The notes under the pieces are model-generated. The model saw nothing but the letters and a program-made list of their open reading frames with translations. It did no database searches and was not told the DNA's origin. Source: Rhodospirillaceae bacterium (GTDB lineage Bacteria > Pseudomonadota > Alphaproteobacteria > UBA11136). From it: 15,650 nucleotides of DNA. Shown here piece by piece: positions 1-7,920 of the stretch. The DNA is taken from NCBI GenBank assembly GCA_018663165.1, contig JABJES010000005.1:1-15650 (forward strand). The letters run 5' to 3'. Both the position numbers and the translations under genes were made by a program. Position 1 is the first letter of the stretch; every line of letters starts with the position of its first letter.

Positions 1-444
1 AAAACTCTTCAGGAGCTCGCTGTCCGCCGTAGGGACCTGGACAAGCGCGAGAAGGAAATCGACATGCGCAACGGCCTTCTCGACGCGGCGGAAAAAAAGA
101 TTGAGGCTAAAATAGCCGAAATGAAAAAGCTTCAGGGGGTTGTCGAAGGTCTCCTTAACACCTATGACGAGCAGGAAGAGGCCAATATCAAGAGCCTGGT
201 TAAAATCTACGAAAGTATGAAACCCAAGGATGCCGCCAAGATTTTTGAACAACTGGATATGAAGATCCTTTTGGATGTCATTTCCCGGATGAGTGGGAAC
301 AAAGTGGCCGCAGTTATGTCAAAAATGAACCCCACAAAGGCTAAATCGGTAACCGCCGAGCTTGCCTTGAGGAGGTATCTGCCTCGCAGTAATGGGGAAT
401 TGGGGGGGCTGGAAGGGGCTACGCAGCCTGATTCAGGCGGATAA
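1..444 (+). CDS. motE: MotE-like flagellar motor chaperone, 3' part
   Basis: The reading frame is open from the first base, so the gene starts upstream; 147 codons are visible and the ATG at 64 is probably internal. The visible N-terminal half is a charged, heptad-like coiled coil. It is followed by a segment with the pattern DAAKIFEQLDMKILLDVISR and MSGNKVAAVMSKMNP, which resembles the MgtE N-terminal-like domain of MotE proteins. In Sinorhizobium, MotE is a periplasmic chaperone specific for the motility protein MotC. Here it precedes cheY, cheZ and MotB-like genes, which supports a motor role. The signal peptide or membrane anchor expected for the family would lie outside the window. The tail (about residues 118-147 of the visible part) is Gly/Leu-rich and probably disordered. 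The family is likely; the client protein is unknown. Confidence 0.72.
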   Translation, partial: KTLQELAVRRRDLDKREKEIDMRNGLLDAAEKKIEAKIAEMKKLQGVVEGLLNTYDEQEEANIKSLVKIYESMKPKDAAKIFEQLDMKILLDVISRMSGNKVAAVMSKMNPTKAKSVTAELALRRYLPRSNGELGGLEGATQPDSGG

Positions 445-477
445 GTATTTGATAAAATGGTGTTGTCAGGCTATATA

Positions 478-492
478 TTAACCATGATTTAA
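478..492 (+). promoter_or_regulatory. Candidate CtrA binding box (TTAA-N7-TTAA) upstream of cheY
   Basis: The sequence TTAACCATGATTTAA is a perfect TTAA-N7-TTAA match to the alphaproteobacterial CtrA box. The first half-site continues as TTAACCAT, the form common in CtrA sites. It lies in the AT-rich 112-base gap between motE and cheY, 65 bases before the cheY start. A possible but weak -35 (TTGTCA, 463-468) sits just upstream. The window also encodes CckA, the kinase that feeds phosphate to CtrA in Caulobacter. Binding itself is inferred. Confidence 0.55.
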
Positions 493-556
493 CCCTCTAG
501 CCCATAGATTTAATAACTTTTTACGTCGGCCAACTTTAATAAACAGGAGCTAATTC

Positions 557-943
557 ATGGCCGTTGACATGAACATGAACATCCTGATTGTGGATGATTA
601 CAAAACGATGTTGCGGATTATCCGCAATCTGCTTAAGCAGCTTGGCTTCAATAATATTGATGAAGCCACTGATGGCAGCATGGCGTTGACGAAGCTTCGG
701 GAAAAGAAATTCGATTTTATAATTTCTGACTGGAATATGGAGCCGATGACCGGGATTCAGCTTCTTCGCGAGGTTCGCGCTGATGCCCAGTTGAAAGATA
801 TTTTCTTCATTATGATCACCGCTGAAAGCAAGACCGAAAATGTGGTCGCGGCGAAACAGGCTGGTGTTAATAATTACATCGTTAAACCCTTTAATGCGGC
901 GACGCTGAAGGGCAAGCTAACGAGCGTTCTGGGACCCTTTTAA
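557..943 (+). CDS. cheY: CheY-type single-domain response regulator
   Basis: At 128 residues this is a receiver domain alone, with no output domain. The acidic pair is D13/D14, the phospho-acceptor is D58 (in SDWNMEP), the switch residues are T88 and Y107, and the conserved lysine is K110 in the VKPF motif. The DWNMEPMTG pattern is typical of chemotaxis CheY rather than of transcriptional regulators. Phospho-CheY acts in the cytoplasm by binding FliM at the C-ring and changing motor rotation. The start is supported by AGGAG at 545-549, seven bases upstream; a later in-frame ATG at 569 has no such site. cheZ follows after 20 bases, so the two are probably co-transcribed. The upstream CtrA-type box suggests cell-cycle or CtrA control. 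Confidence 0.93.
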   Translation: MAVDMNMNILIVDDYKTMLRIIRNLLKQLGFNNIDEATDGSMALTKLREKKFDFIISDWNMEPMTGIQLLREVRADAQLKDIFFIMITAESKTENVVAAKQAGVNNYIVKPFNAATLKGKLTSVLGPF

Positions 944-963
944 CCCTCACATCGAGATGGCTG

Positions 964-1629
964 ATGGATAAGGGCGGGGCCGATGCTGAACTGGATGAGC
1001 GCCTTTCGGCGCTGAGGGCGCAGTATGGTGAAAAGGTTTCCATTAATGAACTCGCTGATATCATTGATGGAATCCTGTTAACCCTTCACGGCAATATTTC
1101 TCAGAAAGATCTGGAGATTTATCAGGAAATTGAATCCCTGGTGAGTTTCATTCGTAACGCCAAGAATGAAATAGCCGCTCTTTGTCCTGAAGAAATTAGT
1201 ACCGAACACATTCCGATAGCGACAGATGAACTTGACGCCATTGTCCAGGCCACCGAAGAGGCGACGGGGACAATCCTTGGCGCGGTCGAGGGTATTGAGG
1301 TGGTTGCCAGCGAACTTGGAAATGCTCAGGGTGACAAGATAGCCGAAAAGGTCACGAGTATTTATGAGGCTTGTAATTTTCAGGATATAACGGGTCAGCG
1401 CATCAGTAAGGTCGTCAATGCATTGCGGCATATAGAAGAAAAAGTCGAAGCGCTGGCTGGGGCTTTCGGGGAGGATGTCAGGGCGGCGAGTGACAGAAAT
1501 CGACAGAATAAGAAAAAACGGGAATCCGCACAGGAGATCACCGATGAGGATTTACTCAACGGGCCTCAGTTTTCAGATGATGCGGCTAGTCAAGATGACA
1601 TTGATGCCCTTATGGCCAGCTTTGATTAA
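964..1629 (+). CDS. cheZ: CheY phosphatase CheZ
   Basis: The protein has 221 residues, close to E. coli CheZ (214). The active-site segment is CNFQDITGQ at 137-145, which gives D141 and Q145 as the equivalents of the E. coli catalytic D143 and Q147. Long amphipathic helices surround it, consistent with the four-helix-bundle dimer. After a charged, flexible linker (about 170-205) the tail SQDDIDALMASFD (209-221) matches the CheY-binding C-terminal peptide of CheZ and resembles the N-terminal CheY-binding motif of FliM. The enzyme removes phosphate from phospho-CheY. It lies directly after cheY and six bases before the next gene. The ATG at 964 has a modest GAG at 954-956. Confidence 0.92.
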   Translation: MDKGGADAELDERLSALRAQYGEKVSINELADIIDGILLTLHGNISQKDLEIYQEIESLVSFIRNAKNEIAALCPEEISTEHIPIATDELDAIVQATEEATGTILGAVEGIEVVASELGNAQGDKIAEKVTSIYEACNFQDITGQRISKVVNALRHIEEKVEALAGAFGEDVRAASDRNRQNKKKRESAQEITDEDLLNGPQFSDDAASQDDIDALMASFD

Positions 1630-1635
1630 GAACTC

Positions 1636-2334
1636 ATGTTTCATATAGAGGATTCCCCCCAAGACGGTACGGAGCCAGGGAGCGATCCAATCGTTATCTT
1701 CCTCGGCCTCTATCTTCTTCTTACCGCTTTTTTCATCCTTCTTAACAGCATCTCGACGATTGAGGAGAGCAAGCTGAAGGATGCTTTAAGCAGCGTCAAT
1801 AATGCCTTTAAAACTGTTGGTTTGAAGACCACGCCACAGACGTTTTTCACCTCCGACGTGGGGGCCTTTGCCGAGGCTTCTTCTTCTCTTTTAAAAGTTG
1901 GTGATCTTGTTAAAACTGCGATCCCTCTTGCTCGTATCAAGGAAGTCCGGCCGGGCCAATTGATGGAGGTGAGAATTCCTCTTGACGAATTCTTTGCTCC
2001 TGGTGAGGCCAAGTTGACATCGAAATCCAATAAGATGCTCGATTCTATCGGTGCTATTCTCAGCAAGCCGCCCTTGGATTTCAGGTTCGATGTCGAGGTT
2101 CTTGTTGGCACCGAATGGATATTGCCCAAGGATATCGAAAAGGGCGAAACTCTTGCCATTTCACGAGCGGGAACCATTGCACGGGAATTGCGCGCTCGTG
2201 GTGCCCCTGTTGAAACCACTATTGCCGGTGTTGAAGTTCGGGAAAACGATGACATCCGGTTTATGTTTTATGTCCAGAGCACCGATCTGCCAGTTTTGAA
2301 TTTTAAACAGCTTCTTGATGAGGTGGTGGAATAA
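1636..2334 (+). CDS. MotB-like membrane protein with degenerate stator and OmpA motifs
   Basis: The 232-residue protein has a short N-terminal tail, one membrane helix (about 18-38, ending in TAFFILLNSIS), and a periplasmic part. The helix aligns with MotB around the AFF motif, but the proton-carrying Asp position, seven residues before that Ala, is Gly (G24). A distant OmpA-like domain is suggested by LAISRAGTIARELRARGAP near residue 175, which resembles the ARA helix. The usual HTD and RRV residues that contact peptidoglycan are not visible. The closest residue to a substitute aspartate is D17, just before the helix. The gene follows cheZ closely, has no clear ribosome binding site, and its TAA overlaps the ATG of the next gene by one base. 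A structural partner of the true MotB is inferred; a divergent OmpA-family protein of other function is possible. Confidence 0.6.
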   Translation: MFHIEDSPQDGTEPGSDPIVIFLGLYLLLTAFFILLNSISTIEESKLKDALSSVNNAFKTVGLKTTPQTFFTSDVGAFAEASSSLLKVGDLVKTAIPLARIKEVRPGQLMEVRIPLDEFFAPGEAKLTSKSNKMLDSIGAILSKPPLDFRFDVEVLVGTEWILPKDIEKGETLAISRAGTIARELRARGAPVETTIAGVEVRENDDIRFMFYVQSTDLPVLNFKQLLDEVVE

Positions 2335-3053
2335 TGGAGCCGCTGAATTACATAGAAGACGATCAGCAGAACAGTAACTTTATCGGCAAGGGGTGGCTTT
2401 ACACCTTCACCGATCTTGTCTCCTTGATGCTGGCCTTTTTTGTATTGTTGTTTTCCATGTCAAACGTTGTGATGGAAGAGTGGGAGGCGGTTACTAATGC
2501 TCTTTCAAAAAGCCTTAAACCATCCGTCGAATCTGTTAAGTCCAAAGAGGGTGCGGATAAGAGTGTCTCCGGTGGCGAGGCTGTAAAGTCAATTAATCTA
2601 GATTATCTTTCTACAATTCTCGAAAGCAAAATGCTGGAATCCGATATTCTGAAAAATAATGTAATTCAGCATCTTGGTGACAGGATGGTTATTTCTCTGC
2701 CCAGCGACGGTTTGTTTTCAACTGGTTCGGCCAGTCCTTCTCAAGCAGGACAGACATCATTGAGTGAAATGGGAAGCATTCTAAGAAACTTTGGCAATGT
2801 GATTACGGTGATTGGACACACCGATACAGAAGTGGTCCGGGGAAAACTGTTTTCTTCGAATTGGGAACTGTCGATCGCCCGCGCTGTCGCCGTGGCTAAT
2901 GAGTTACGGCGTTCAGGGTATCCAAAAGAGATCAACGCTTTCGGCGCTGCCGATTCCCATTCTTCCTATATAAGCATTGATTTGCCGGACGATAAAAGGA
3001 AGGCTCTTTCGCGTCGCGTCGATATCGTCATTCATGATCGGGAGAGCCCATAG
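2334..3053 (+). CDS. motB: MotB-type stator protein with OmpA peptidoglycan-binding domain
   Basis: The protein has 239 residues. The N-terminal helix (about 21-43, TDLVSLMLAFFVLLFSMS) carries D27 at the position of the conserved ion-conducting aspartate of MotB/PomB. A linker follows (about 50-110). The OmpA-like domain shows GHTD at 161-164, NWELSIARA at 176-184 and RRVDIVI at 227-233, the expected peptidoglycan-binding pattern. It would anchor the stator and form the ion channel together with MotA, whose gene is not in this window. It may also belong to a MotB-like subfamily rather than being the only MotB of the cell. Its start overlaps the previous stop (ATAATG), and its TAG overlaps the next gene's GTG by one base, which suggests translational coupling across three genes. 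Confidence 0.85.
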   Translation: MEPLNYIEDDQQNSNFIGKGWLYTFTDLVSLMLAFFVLLFSMSNVVMEEWEAVTNALSKSLKPSVESVKSKEGADKSVSGGEAVKSINLDYLSTILESKMLESDILKNNVIQHLGDRMVISLPSDGLFSTGSASPSQAGQTSLSEMGSILRNFGNVITVIGHTDTEVVRGKLFSSNWELSIARAVAVANELRRSGYPKEINAFGAADSHSSYISIDLPDDKRKALSRRVDIVIHDRESP

Positions 3054-6000
3054 TGACGCTACGCAGGCTTATGGCCATTCTTTTTATTGCGGCGGGCGTA
3101 TTCTTTCCGTTTTGGGGCGGCGTGGTTCAGGCTGCGGAAAAGGTCAATATGCGGGCCTGGGATCATACGTCCTATGGGCGCATTATTTTTGAGTGGCCCT
3201 CAAAGGCTGGCTATGAGATTACCCTGAAGGATAATCTTCTGAAGGTGCATTTCGACAAGGCCATGACGGGTGATCTTGCTCCTCTTCTGAATCGCCTTTC
3301 GTCATATGTCAGTTCGGCCATTATCGAAGGTGAGGGCCATGATGTGGTCTTTGTCCTAAAGCGTCCTCACGTTTACCGCAGCTTTGCCGACATGAACGCG
3401 ATCATTATCGATCTTTCTCCCAAAAAAGAGAGTGCTTTGGTAAAGCTGGAGGACACAGAAAAGCCTTCCTCGCCCAAGATCGAAGCGGTTGCCCCCCCTG
3501 AGCAAGACGTTCGGGTTGAACCTGTTGCGCCACAATCAACAAAGACGCCACCTAAGAAATCTATTCCTAAGCAGTCTGTTCCCGAGAAATCTTCTGTGAA
3601 AAAGGCACCCCAGAAAGCGCCGCAAAAATTATCTGTGCGGATCGGTGAGCATCCCGGATATGTCCGTTTTGTCTTCGATTGGCCGAGCAAGGTTAATTAC
3701 GAGCTTTCCCAGGACAAAACCAAAGCAACCCTGTCCTTTGACCGGCCGGCGACAATTAACCTCTCAAAGATTAAAAAAAGTCTGCCGAATTTCGTCAAGG
3801 GCGTCGATGTGACGGCAGGCAAGAAAGATCTGCAGGTAAAGTTCTCTTTGCCAAAGGACGCGCGCTTACGTCATTTCAACAGTGGCACCAAGGTTGTGCT
3901 TGATGTTTTCAAGACGGCAAACAAACAAGCAACGGCACCGGTGCCTAAAATTATTAAAAAAGGTACAAAGAGAGCCAGGGTCGTCCCGTCAAAAAAGAAA
4001 AAAGCCAATAACCGACCGACATCGTTGACGGCATCGCGCAAAGCCAAAGCACCGACGGATGCAAAGCCGCCCAAAGCCGCGCCGGTGGAAAAGGTGGAGA
4101 GTGAAAAGGCTGAAAAACTATTGCCTGAGGAAACTGCATCCAAAACGCCTGCATCCGGAAAGGAAGCAGAGGGCGAGGCACAGCACCCGGTTTGGCTTTC
4201 CGGCAGACAGAGCCCGAAAACCATTGAGCCGGTTATCGCCAACAATGTTTTCAGCCTGCGCTTTAAGTGGCCAGAGGGTGTTGCCGCTGCCGCTTATCGA
4301 CGTTCTGGTTTCCTGTGGCTGGTCTTCGATCATCTTGAAGTTCTCGACCTTGCCGGAATCCCGGAGCATAGCGCCGAGCGAATTTTCGGGATCGAGCAAA
4401 TTCCAGATGCGCGAGCGACAATTCTTCGTTTAACGACGGCCTATGGCCTTAATCCCACTCTTCGCCGTGAGGGGCTCATCTGGTTCTTTGATTTTGAGCC
4501 TCATTCACTAAGCGCAACCGTTCCCATATCAATTCGGGCGCAGGTGGATACACCGACGGATTCAAGCCTGTTTTTGCCTGTTCCAGATTCCGGACAAAAA
4601 CTCATTGTCCGCGACGCTGTGGTTGGCGACAGCCTGATTTTGGTTCCTGTGCCGAGCTTGGGGGAAGGGATCAATGGCACCCGTGAGTATGCTCAGTTCC
4701 GCTTGCTCGGAACAGCTCAGGGCGTCGTTATAGAGCCTTATTCCGATACTCTGGAAACAAGGGTTGATAAGGACGGTATAGAAATCAGCTCTTCGGTTGG
4801 CCTCTACATTTCATCTCGCCCGGAAGGTCTCGATGATTCTGTTTTAATGACGGCCTCGGAAGAGAGCTATGAAGGCTATGAGCCCATCCTCGATATGAGT
4901 GGATGGGGTAAGGGCGTCTCGCCCTGGTTTAGTGAGGCTCGTCAGGATATTCAGGGTAAAATTGCCGAAGCCCCGGTGATAGAACGCCCGGCGCTGCGCC
5001 TACGGTTGGCGGAGTATTATTTTGCCAATGGATTTTATTTAGAGGCTGCGGGATTACTCAGTGGGATTAAGGACGAGGCTCCTGACTTTATCAACAACCC
5101 TGATTTCAAGCTGTTTAAATCCATAGCTGAGTTTATGGCTGGGCGTTTTTTAGAGGCAGAGGAAAGTCTTGGAGCTCCTGTGCTGGCGATCAACCCGGAA
5201 GGCATTCTGTGGCGCGGCGCGCTTGCGGCACATAATAAAGACTGGGAAAAGGCAGCCCATGGTTTTTCCACCACGGCGGATTTAATTAAGAATTACCCGC
5301 GTCAGATTCAAATTAAGCTGGGGCTTCTCGCTGCGGAAACGGCGTATTATTCAAGCGATTTGGAGTCGGCCAAGTCGTTCCTGCAATTCGTTCGTGAAAA
5401 CCGCCCCAGTGCGGCCCAGGAAAATTACGCTTCCTACCTTCTTGGCAAGGTTTTCATGGAATCAGGGGCGTCAGAGAATTCGATCACCCTGTGGGATAAG
5501 GTTATCGCGGGCAGTAATCGTGAAAGCAGGGCGAAAGCCAGATTTGCTAAAATTGATTACCTTGTGAAGCAGGGCGAGCTTTCAGAAAAGAAAGCGGCTG
5601 ATCAGTTGGAGGCTATGCGCTTTTCCTGGCGGGGTGATGAATTTGAGTTCGATTTACTTGAGCAGCTCAGCGATATTTACATTCGCAATGAAAATTATCA
5701 AAAAGGCCTCCAAACCATGAAGGAGGCCGCGACATCTTTTCCCAAGCACGAAAGAGCCCGTCTTATGGCCAAGAAGATGGGCGATGCCTTTGCCCACCTG
5801 TTTCTTGAAGGCGGAGCCGATAAACTGTCACCGATCAAGGCGCTCTCCATTTTTCGTGAGTTCAGAGAGTTGACGCCGGCTGGTGAGGTTGGTGACAAAA
5901 TGGTTCAGAATCTGTCTCAGCGGATGGTTGCGATTGATCTTCTTGATCAGGCAGCCGGACTTCTTTCTCAACAGATAGAGTTCCGGCTCAAAGGTGTTGA

Positions 6001-6748
6001 TAAGGCTCGTGTCGGCATGCAACTGGCTTTGATCAACCTGCTTAACAGAAAGCCTCAAGAGGCGATCAAGGCGCTTCGTGCGACGGAGGAAAAAGACTTG
6101 CCGGGGGATTTGACGACAGATCGCCTTCATCTTGAGGCTCGTGCCCTTTTTGACCTCGATCGTAACAAAGAGGCCCTGGTATTGATTTCAGGCGATGAAA
6201 GTCTTGTTGCCGAACAATTGAGGGCTGACATCTATTGGGCAGATCATCAGTGGGCTTCTGCGTCCCGGTCTATGGCCAGCATTGTCGAAAAAATTGAAGC
6301 TCAACCATCGGCTCCAGCCGTGATCGCGATGCCTGAGGAAGTGACGGCTATTCCGGTGGCCGATGAAACTGCCGCACTTCCTGTGGATGGGGAAGAGGCT
6401 GAAGCTGTTGTTGCAGAGAAAACTGAGAATGTGAAAAGTGCAAAAGCTGCTTTGGCCATCGCCTCGCCATCCGATAAAGTGTCGCCAGAGATGATCCTGC
6501 GTTGGGCGATTGCCCTGGCGCTCAGTGACAATTCCGCAGGCCTTTATTATCTAAAAGACCGGTATGCGTCGGATATGAAAGATACGCCTCTGTGGGATGA
6601 TTTCTGGATTGTCGTCACCCAGCCAACCGGTTCGGTCGATTCCCTTACCGCCATTACTCAGCGCCTGAAAGAAGTTGGGCAATACGAGGCTTTTATAGCC
6701 AACTATCAGCAACGACTGCAGAATTCAGGGATGTCGTTGGTCAATTAA
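3053..6748 (+). CDS. Large exported protein: repeated beta modules plus TPR-like helices
   Basis: The protein has 1231 residues and I do not recognise a named family. A signal peptide covers about residues 1-27 (hydrophobic core, then VVQA|A), so a periplasmic location is likely. Three related beta-rich modules follow: about 33-122, 193-287 and 397-483. Each opens with an aromatic/Arg strand ending in WP (IIFEWPSK, FVFDWPSK, LRFKWPEG), reminiscent of AMIN-type domains. Lys/Pro/Ala-rich linkers (123-192, 288-390) separate them. A fourth beta-rich stretch (484-600) precedes alpha-helical TPR-like repeats from about 643 to 1070, an Ala/Glu/Val-rich insert (about 1075-1135) and a helical C-terminus. 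The GTG start is supported by GGGAGAG at 3040-3046 and by one-base overlap with the motB stop; ATG at 3071 is the alternative. Context suggests a periplasmic motor part. Confidence 0.6.
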   Translation: MTLRRLMAILFIAAGVFFPFWGGVVQAAEKVNMRAWDHTSYGRIIFEWPSKAGYEITLKDNLLKVHFDKAMTGDLAPLLNRLSSYVSSAIIEGEGHDVVFVLKRPHVYRSFADMNAIIIDLSPKKESALVKLEDTEKPSSPKIEAVAPPEQDVRVEPVAPQSTKTPPKKSIPKQSVPEKSSVKKAPQKAPQKLSVRIGEHPGYVRFVFDWPSKVNYELSQDKTKATLSFDRPATINLSKIKKSLPNFVKGVDVTAGKKDLQVKFSLPKDARLRHFNSGTKVVLDVFKTANKQATAPVPKIIKKGTKRARVVPSKKKKANNRPTSLTASRKAKAPTDAKPPKAAPVEKVESEKAEKLLPEETASKTPASGKEAEGEAQHPVWLSGRQSPKTIEPVIANNVFSLRFKWPEGVAAAAYRRSGFLWLVFDHLEVLDLAGIPEHSAERIFGIEQIPDARATILRLTTAYGLNPTLRREGLIWFFDFEPHSLSATVPISIRAQVDTPTDSSLFLPVPDSGQKLIVRDAVVGDSLILVPVPSLGEGINGTREYAQFRLLGTAQGVVIEPYSDTLETRVDKDGIEISSSVGLYISSRPEGLDDSVLMTASEESYEGYEPILDMSGWGKGVSPWFSEARQDIQGKIAEAPVIERPALRLRLAEYYFANGFYLEAAGLLSGIKDEAPDFINNPDFKLFKSIAEFMAGRFLEAEESLGAPVLAINPEGILWRGALAAHNKDWEKAAHGFSTTADLIKNYPRQIQIKLGLLAAETAYYSSDLESAKSFLQFVRENRPSAAQENYASYLLGKVFMESGASENSITLWDKVIAGSNRESRAKARFAKIDYLVKQGELSEKKAADQLEAMRFSWRGDEFEFDLLEQLSDIYIRNENYQKGLQTMKEAATSFPKHERARLMAKKMGDAFAHLFLEGGADKLSPIKALSIFREFRELTPAGEVGDKMVQNLSQRMVAIDLLDQAAGLLSQQIEFRLKGVDKARVGMQLALINLLNRKPQEAIKALRATEEKDLPGDLTTDRLHLEARALFDLDRNKEALVLISGDESLVAEQLRADIYWADHQWASASRSMASIVEKIEAQPSAPAVIAMPEEVTAIPVADETAALPVDGEEAEAVVAEKTENVKSAKAALAIASPSDKVSPEMILRWAIALALSDNSAGLYYLKDRYASDMKDTPLWDDFWIVVTQPTGSVDSLTAITQRLKEVGQYEAFIANYQQRLQNSGMSLVN

Positions 6749-6780
6749 TGTCATTTTAGACTCGGCCTGCCTGTTCAGGT

Positions 6781-7539
6781 TTAAATTCTGAAGCTTTCCG
6801 TCAGGCTGCCGACGATAAGATACCAGCCATCCACCAGAACAAAGAAGATGAGCTTAAAGGGCAAGGAGATGATGATTGGCGGCAGCATCATCATGCCCAT
6901 CGACATGAGGATTGAGGCGACGACCATATCGATGACGAGAAACGGCACGAACAGCAGAAAGCCAATTTCGAAGGCGCGGCGTAATTCACTGATAATGAAT
7001 GAGGGGACGAGCACCCGATAGGGAACGTCTTCAGGGGTCTCGACATTATCAATCTTGGCGATGCCCATGAATAAGGCGAGATCCTTTTCCCTAACCTGCT
7101 TGATCATAAACTCGTGAAAGGGGGCCGCACCTCTTTCCAGGGCTTCTGTTTCCGTAATCTGGTCCGCGATCAGGGGTGCTAGGCCATTTTTATATGCCGC
7201 CTCAAAGGTCGTCGACATGATGAAAAAGGTCAGGAATATCGACAGCCCGACGAGAACGGTATTGGGCGGTGTCTGTTGAAGTCCGAGCGCCGATCTCAAA
7301 AAGGACAGAACGATGACAATCCGGATAAAAGATGTCGTCATAATCAGGATCGACGGGGCAAGAGAAAGAACCGTCAGGAGAATAATGATCTGAAACATGC
7401 GACCGGTGGCGGATGGCCCGTCGCCAAAGTCGAGGGATAGCCCTTGGGCGGCAGCCAGGCCCGGCCAGAAGAGCAATACACTTGTCAGCGCGGCGGCAAA
7501 AGCAAGGCCGATAAAGGCGCTTATCCGAAATACCTTCAT
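6781..7539 (-). CDS. fliP: Flagellar type III export gate protein FliP
   Basis: At 252 residues this has the usual FliP length. It starts with a cleavable signal peptide (about 1-31, ending LAAA), as in many FliP proteins. Membrane helices lie at about 47-80, 88-110, 187-212 and 215-245. Family patterns are clear: SFIRIVIVLSFLRSALG, QTPPNTVLVGLSIFLTFF, VPSFIISELRRAFEIGFL and MGMMMLPP. FliP pentamers form the core of the FliP-FliQ-FliR export gate in the inner membrane, through which rod, hook and filament subunits pass. The start overlaps the fliO stop by four bases (ATGA), so translation is probably coupled. The gene converges on the large TPR gene with only 32 bases between the stops. I see no strong terminator hairpin there. 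Confidence 0.97.
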   Translation of the reverse strand: MKVFRISAFIGLAFAAALTSVLLFWPGLAAAQGLSLDFGDGPSATGRMFQIIILLTVLSLAPSILIMTTSFIRIVIVLSFLRSALGLQQTPPNTVLVGLSIFLTFFIMSTTFEAAYKNGLAPLIADQITETEALERGAAPFHEFMIKQVREKDLALFMGIAKIDNVETPEDVPYRVLVPSFIISELRRAFEIGFLLFVPFLVIDMVVASILMSMGMMMLPPIIISLPFKLIFFVLVDGWYLIVGSLTESFRI

Positions 7540-7895
7540 GATGTGCCGCTTTTCAGATTTGTTTCGGCAGAGCGTGTTTCGGCAGAGCGTGTTTCGGCAG
7601 ATGGGTTTATGTCTTTATCCAATTCTTGTCCGGCAATGCCGGTTTCAACGATCAGATCGGCGCTTGGCCCCAAAAGGATCAGGTGCTCGACGTCATCACG
7701 GCGGACGAGAACCAGCCTGCGCTTGGCATCAAGCGTCATCTGCTCAATAAGGGTAAGACGGCGCTTTGTGCTGGCAGTGGAGAGGTTCCCGGGGAACCCG
7801 ATGCCAAAACGTTTGACCAGATGGGCCAATAGGAAAATGAGTGCGAGAACAAAAAGAAGCGCAACGATAAACTTGAGATAGGATTCAAGCTCCAT
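7536..7895 (-). CDS. fliO: FliO-type flagellar assembly protein
   Basis: The protein has 119 residues with one N-terminal membrane helix (about 6-27) and a basic cytoplasmic segment VKRFGIG. A small beta-rich domain follows (KRRLTLIEQMTLDAKRRLVL and VRRDDVEHLILLG), the typical FliO core. FliO assists assembly of the FliP ring and is placed before fliP in many genomes, as here, with a four-base overlap. The C-terminal tail contains SAETRSAETRSAET, encoded by a 15-base tandem repeat at 7561-7600, and is probably disordered. The upstream unknown gene ends 25 bases away, so this looks like one minus-strand operon. Confidence 0.9.
   Translation of the reverse strand: MELESYLKFIVALLFVLALIFLLAHLVKRFGIGFPGNLSTASTKRRLTLIEQMTLDAKRRLVLVRRDDVEHLILLGPSADLIVETGIAGQELDKDINPSAETRSAETRSAETNLKSGTS
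7561..7600. repeat. 15-base in-frame tandem repeat in the fliO 3' end
   Basis: GTTTCGGCAGAGCGT occurs at 7561-7575 and 7576-7590, followed by a 10-base partial copy at 7591-7600. On the minus strand it encodes SAETR repeats in the FliO tail. The unit is a multiple of three, so copy-number change would keep the frame. Confidence 0.9.
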
Positions 7896-7920
7896 AAAGA
7901 GGTTCTTTCACTGGGAACGG

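Noticed and set aside
426..438. GCCTGA-T-TCAGGC palindrome as a motE terminator
   Set aside because: It lies inside the coding region and a one-base centre cannot form a normal hairpin loop; no T-tract follows.
1710..2255. Long antisense reading frame opposite the first MotB-like gene
   Set aside because: It has no family resemblance, lies fully inside a supported gene and has no ribosome binding context; the same holds for other long opposite-strand frames, for example 11483-12075.
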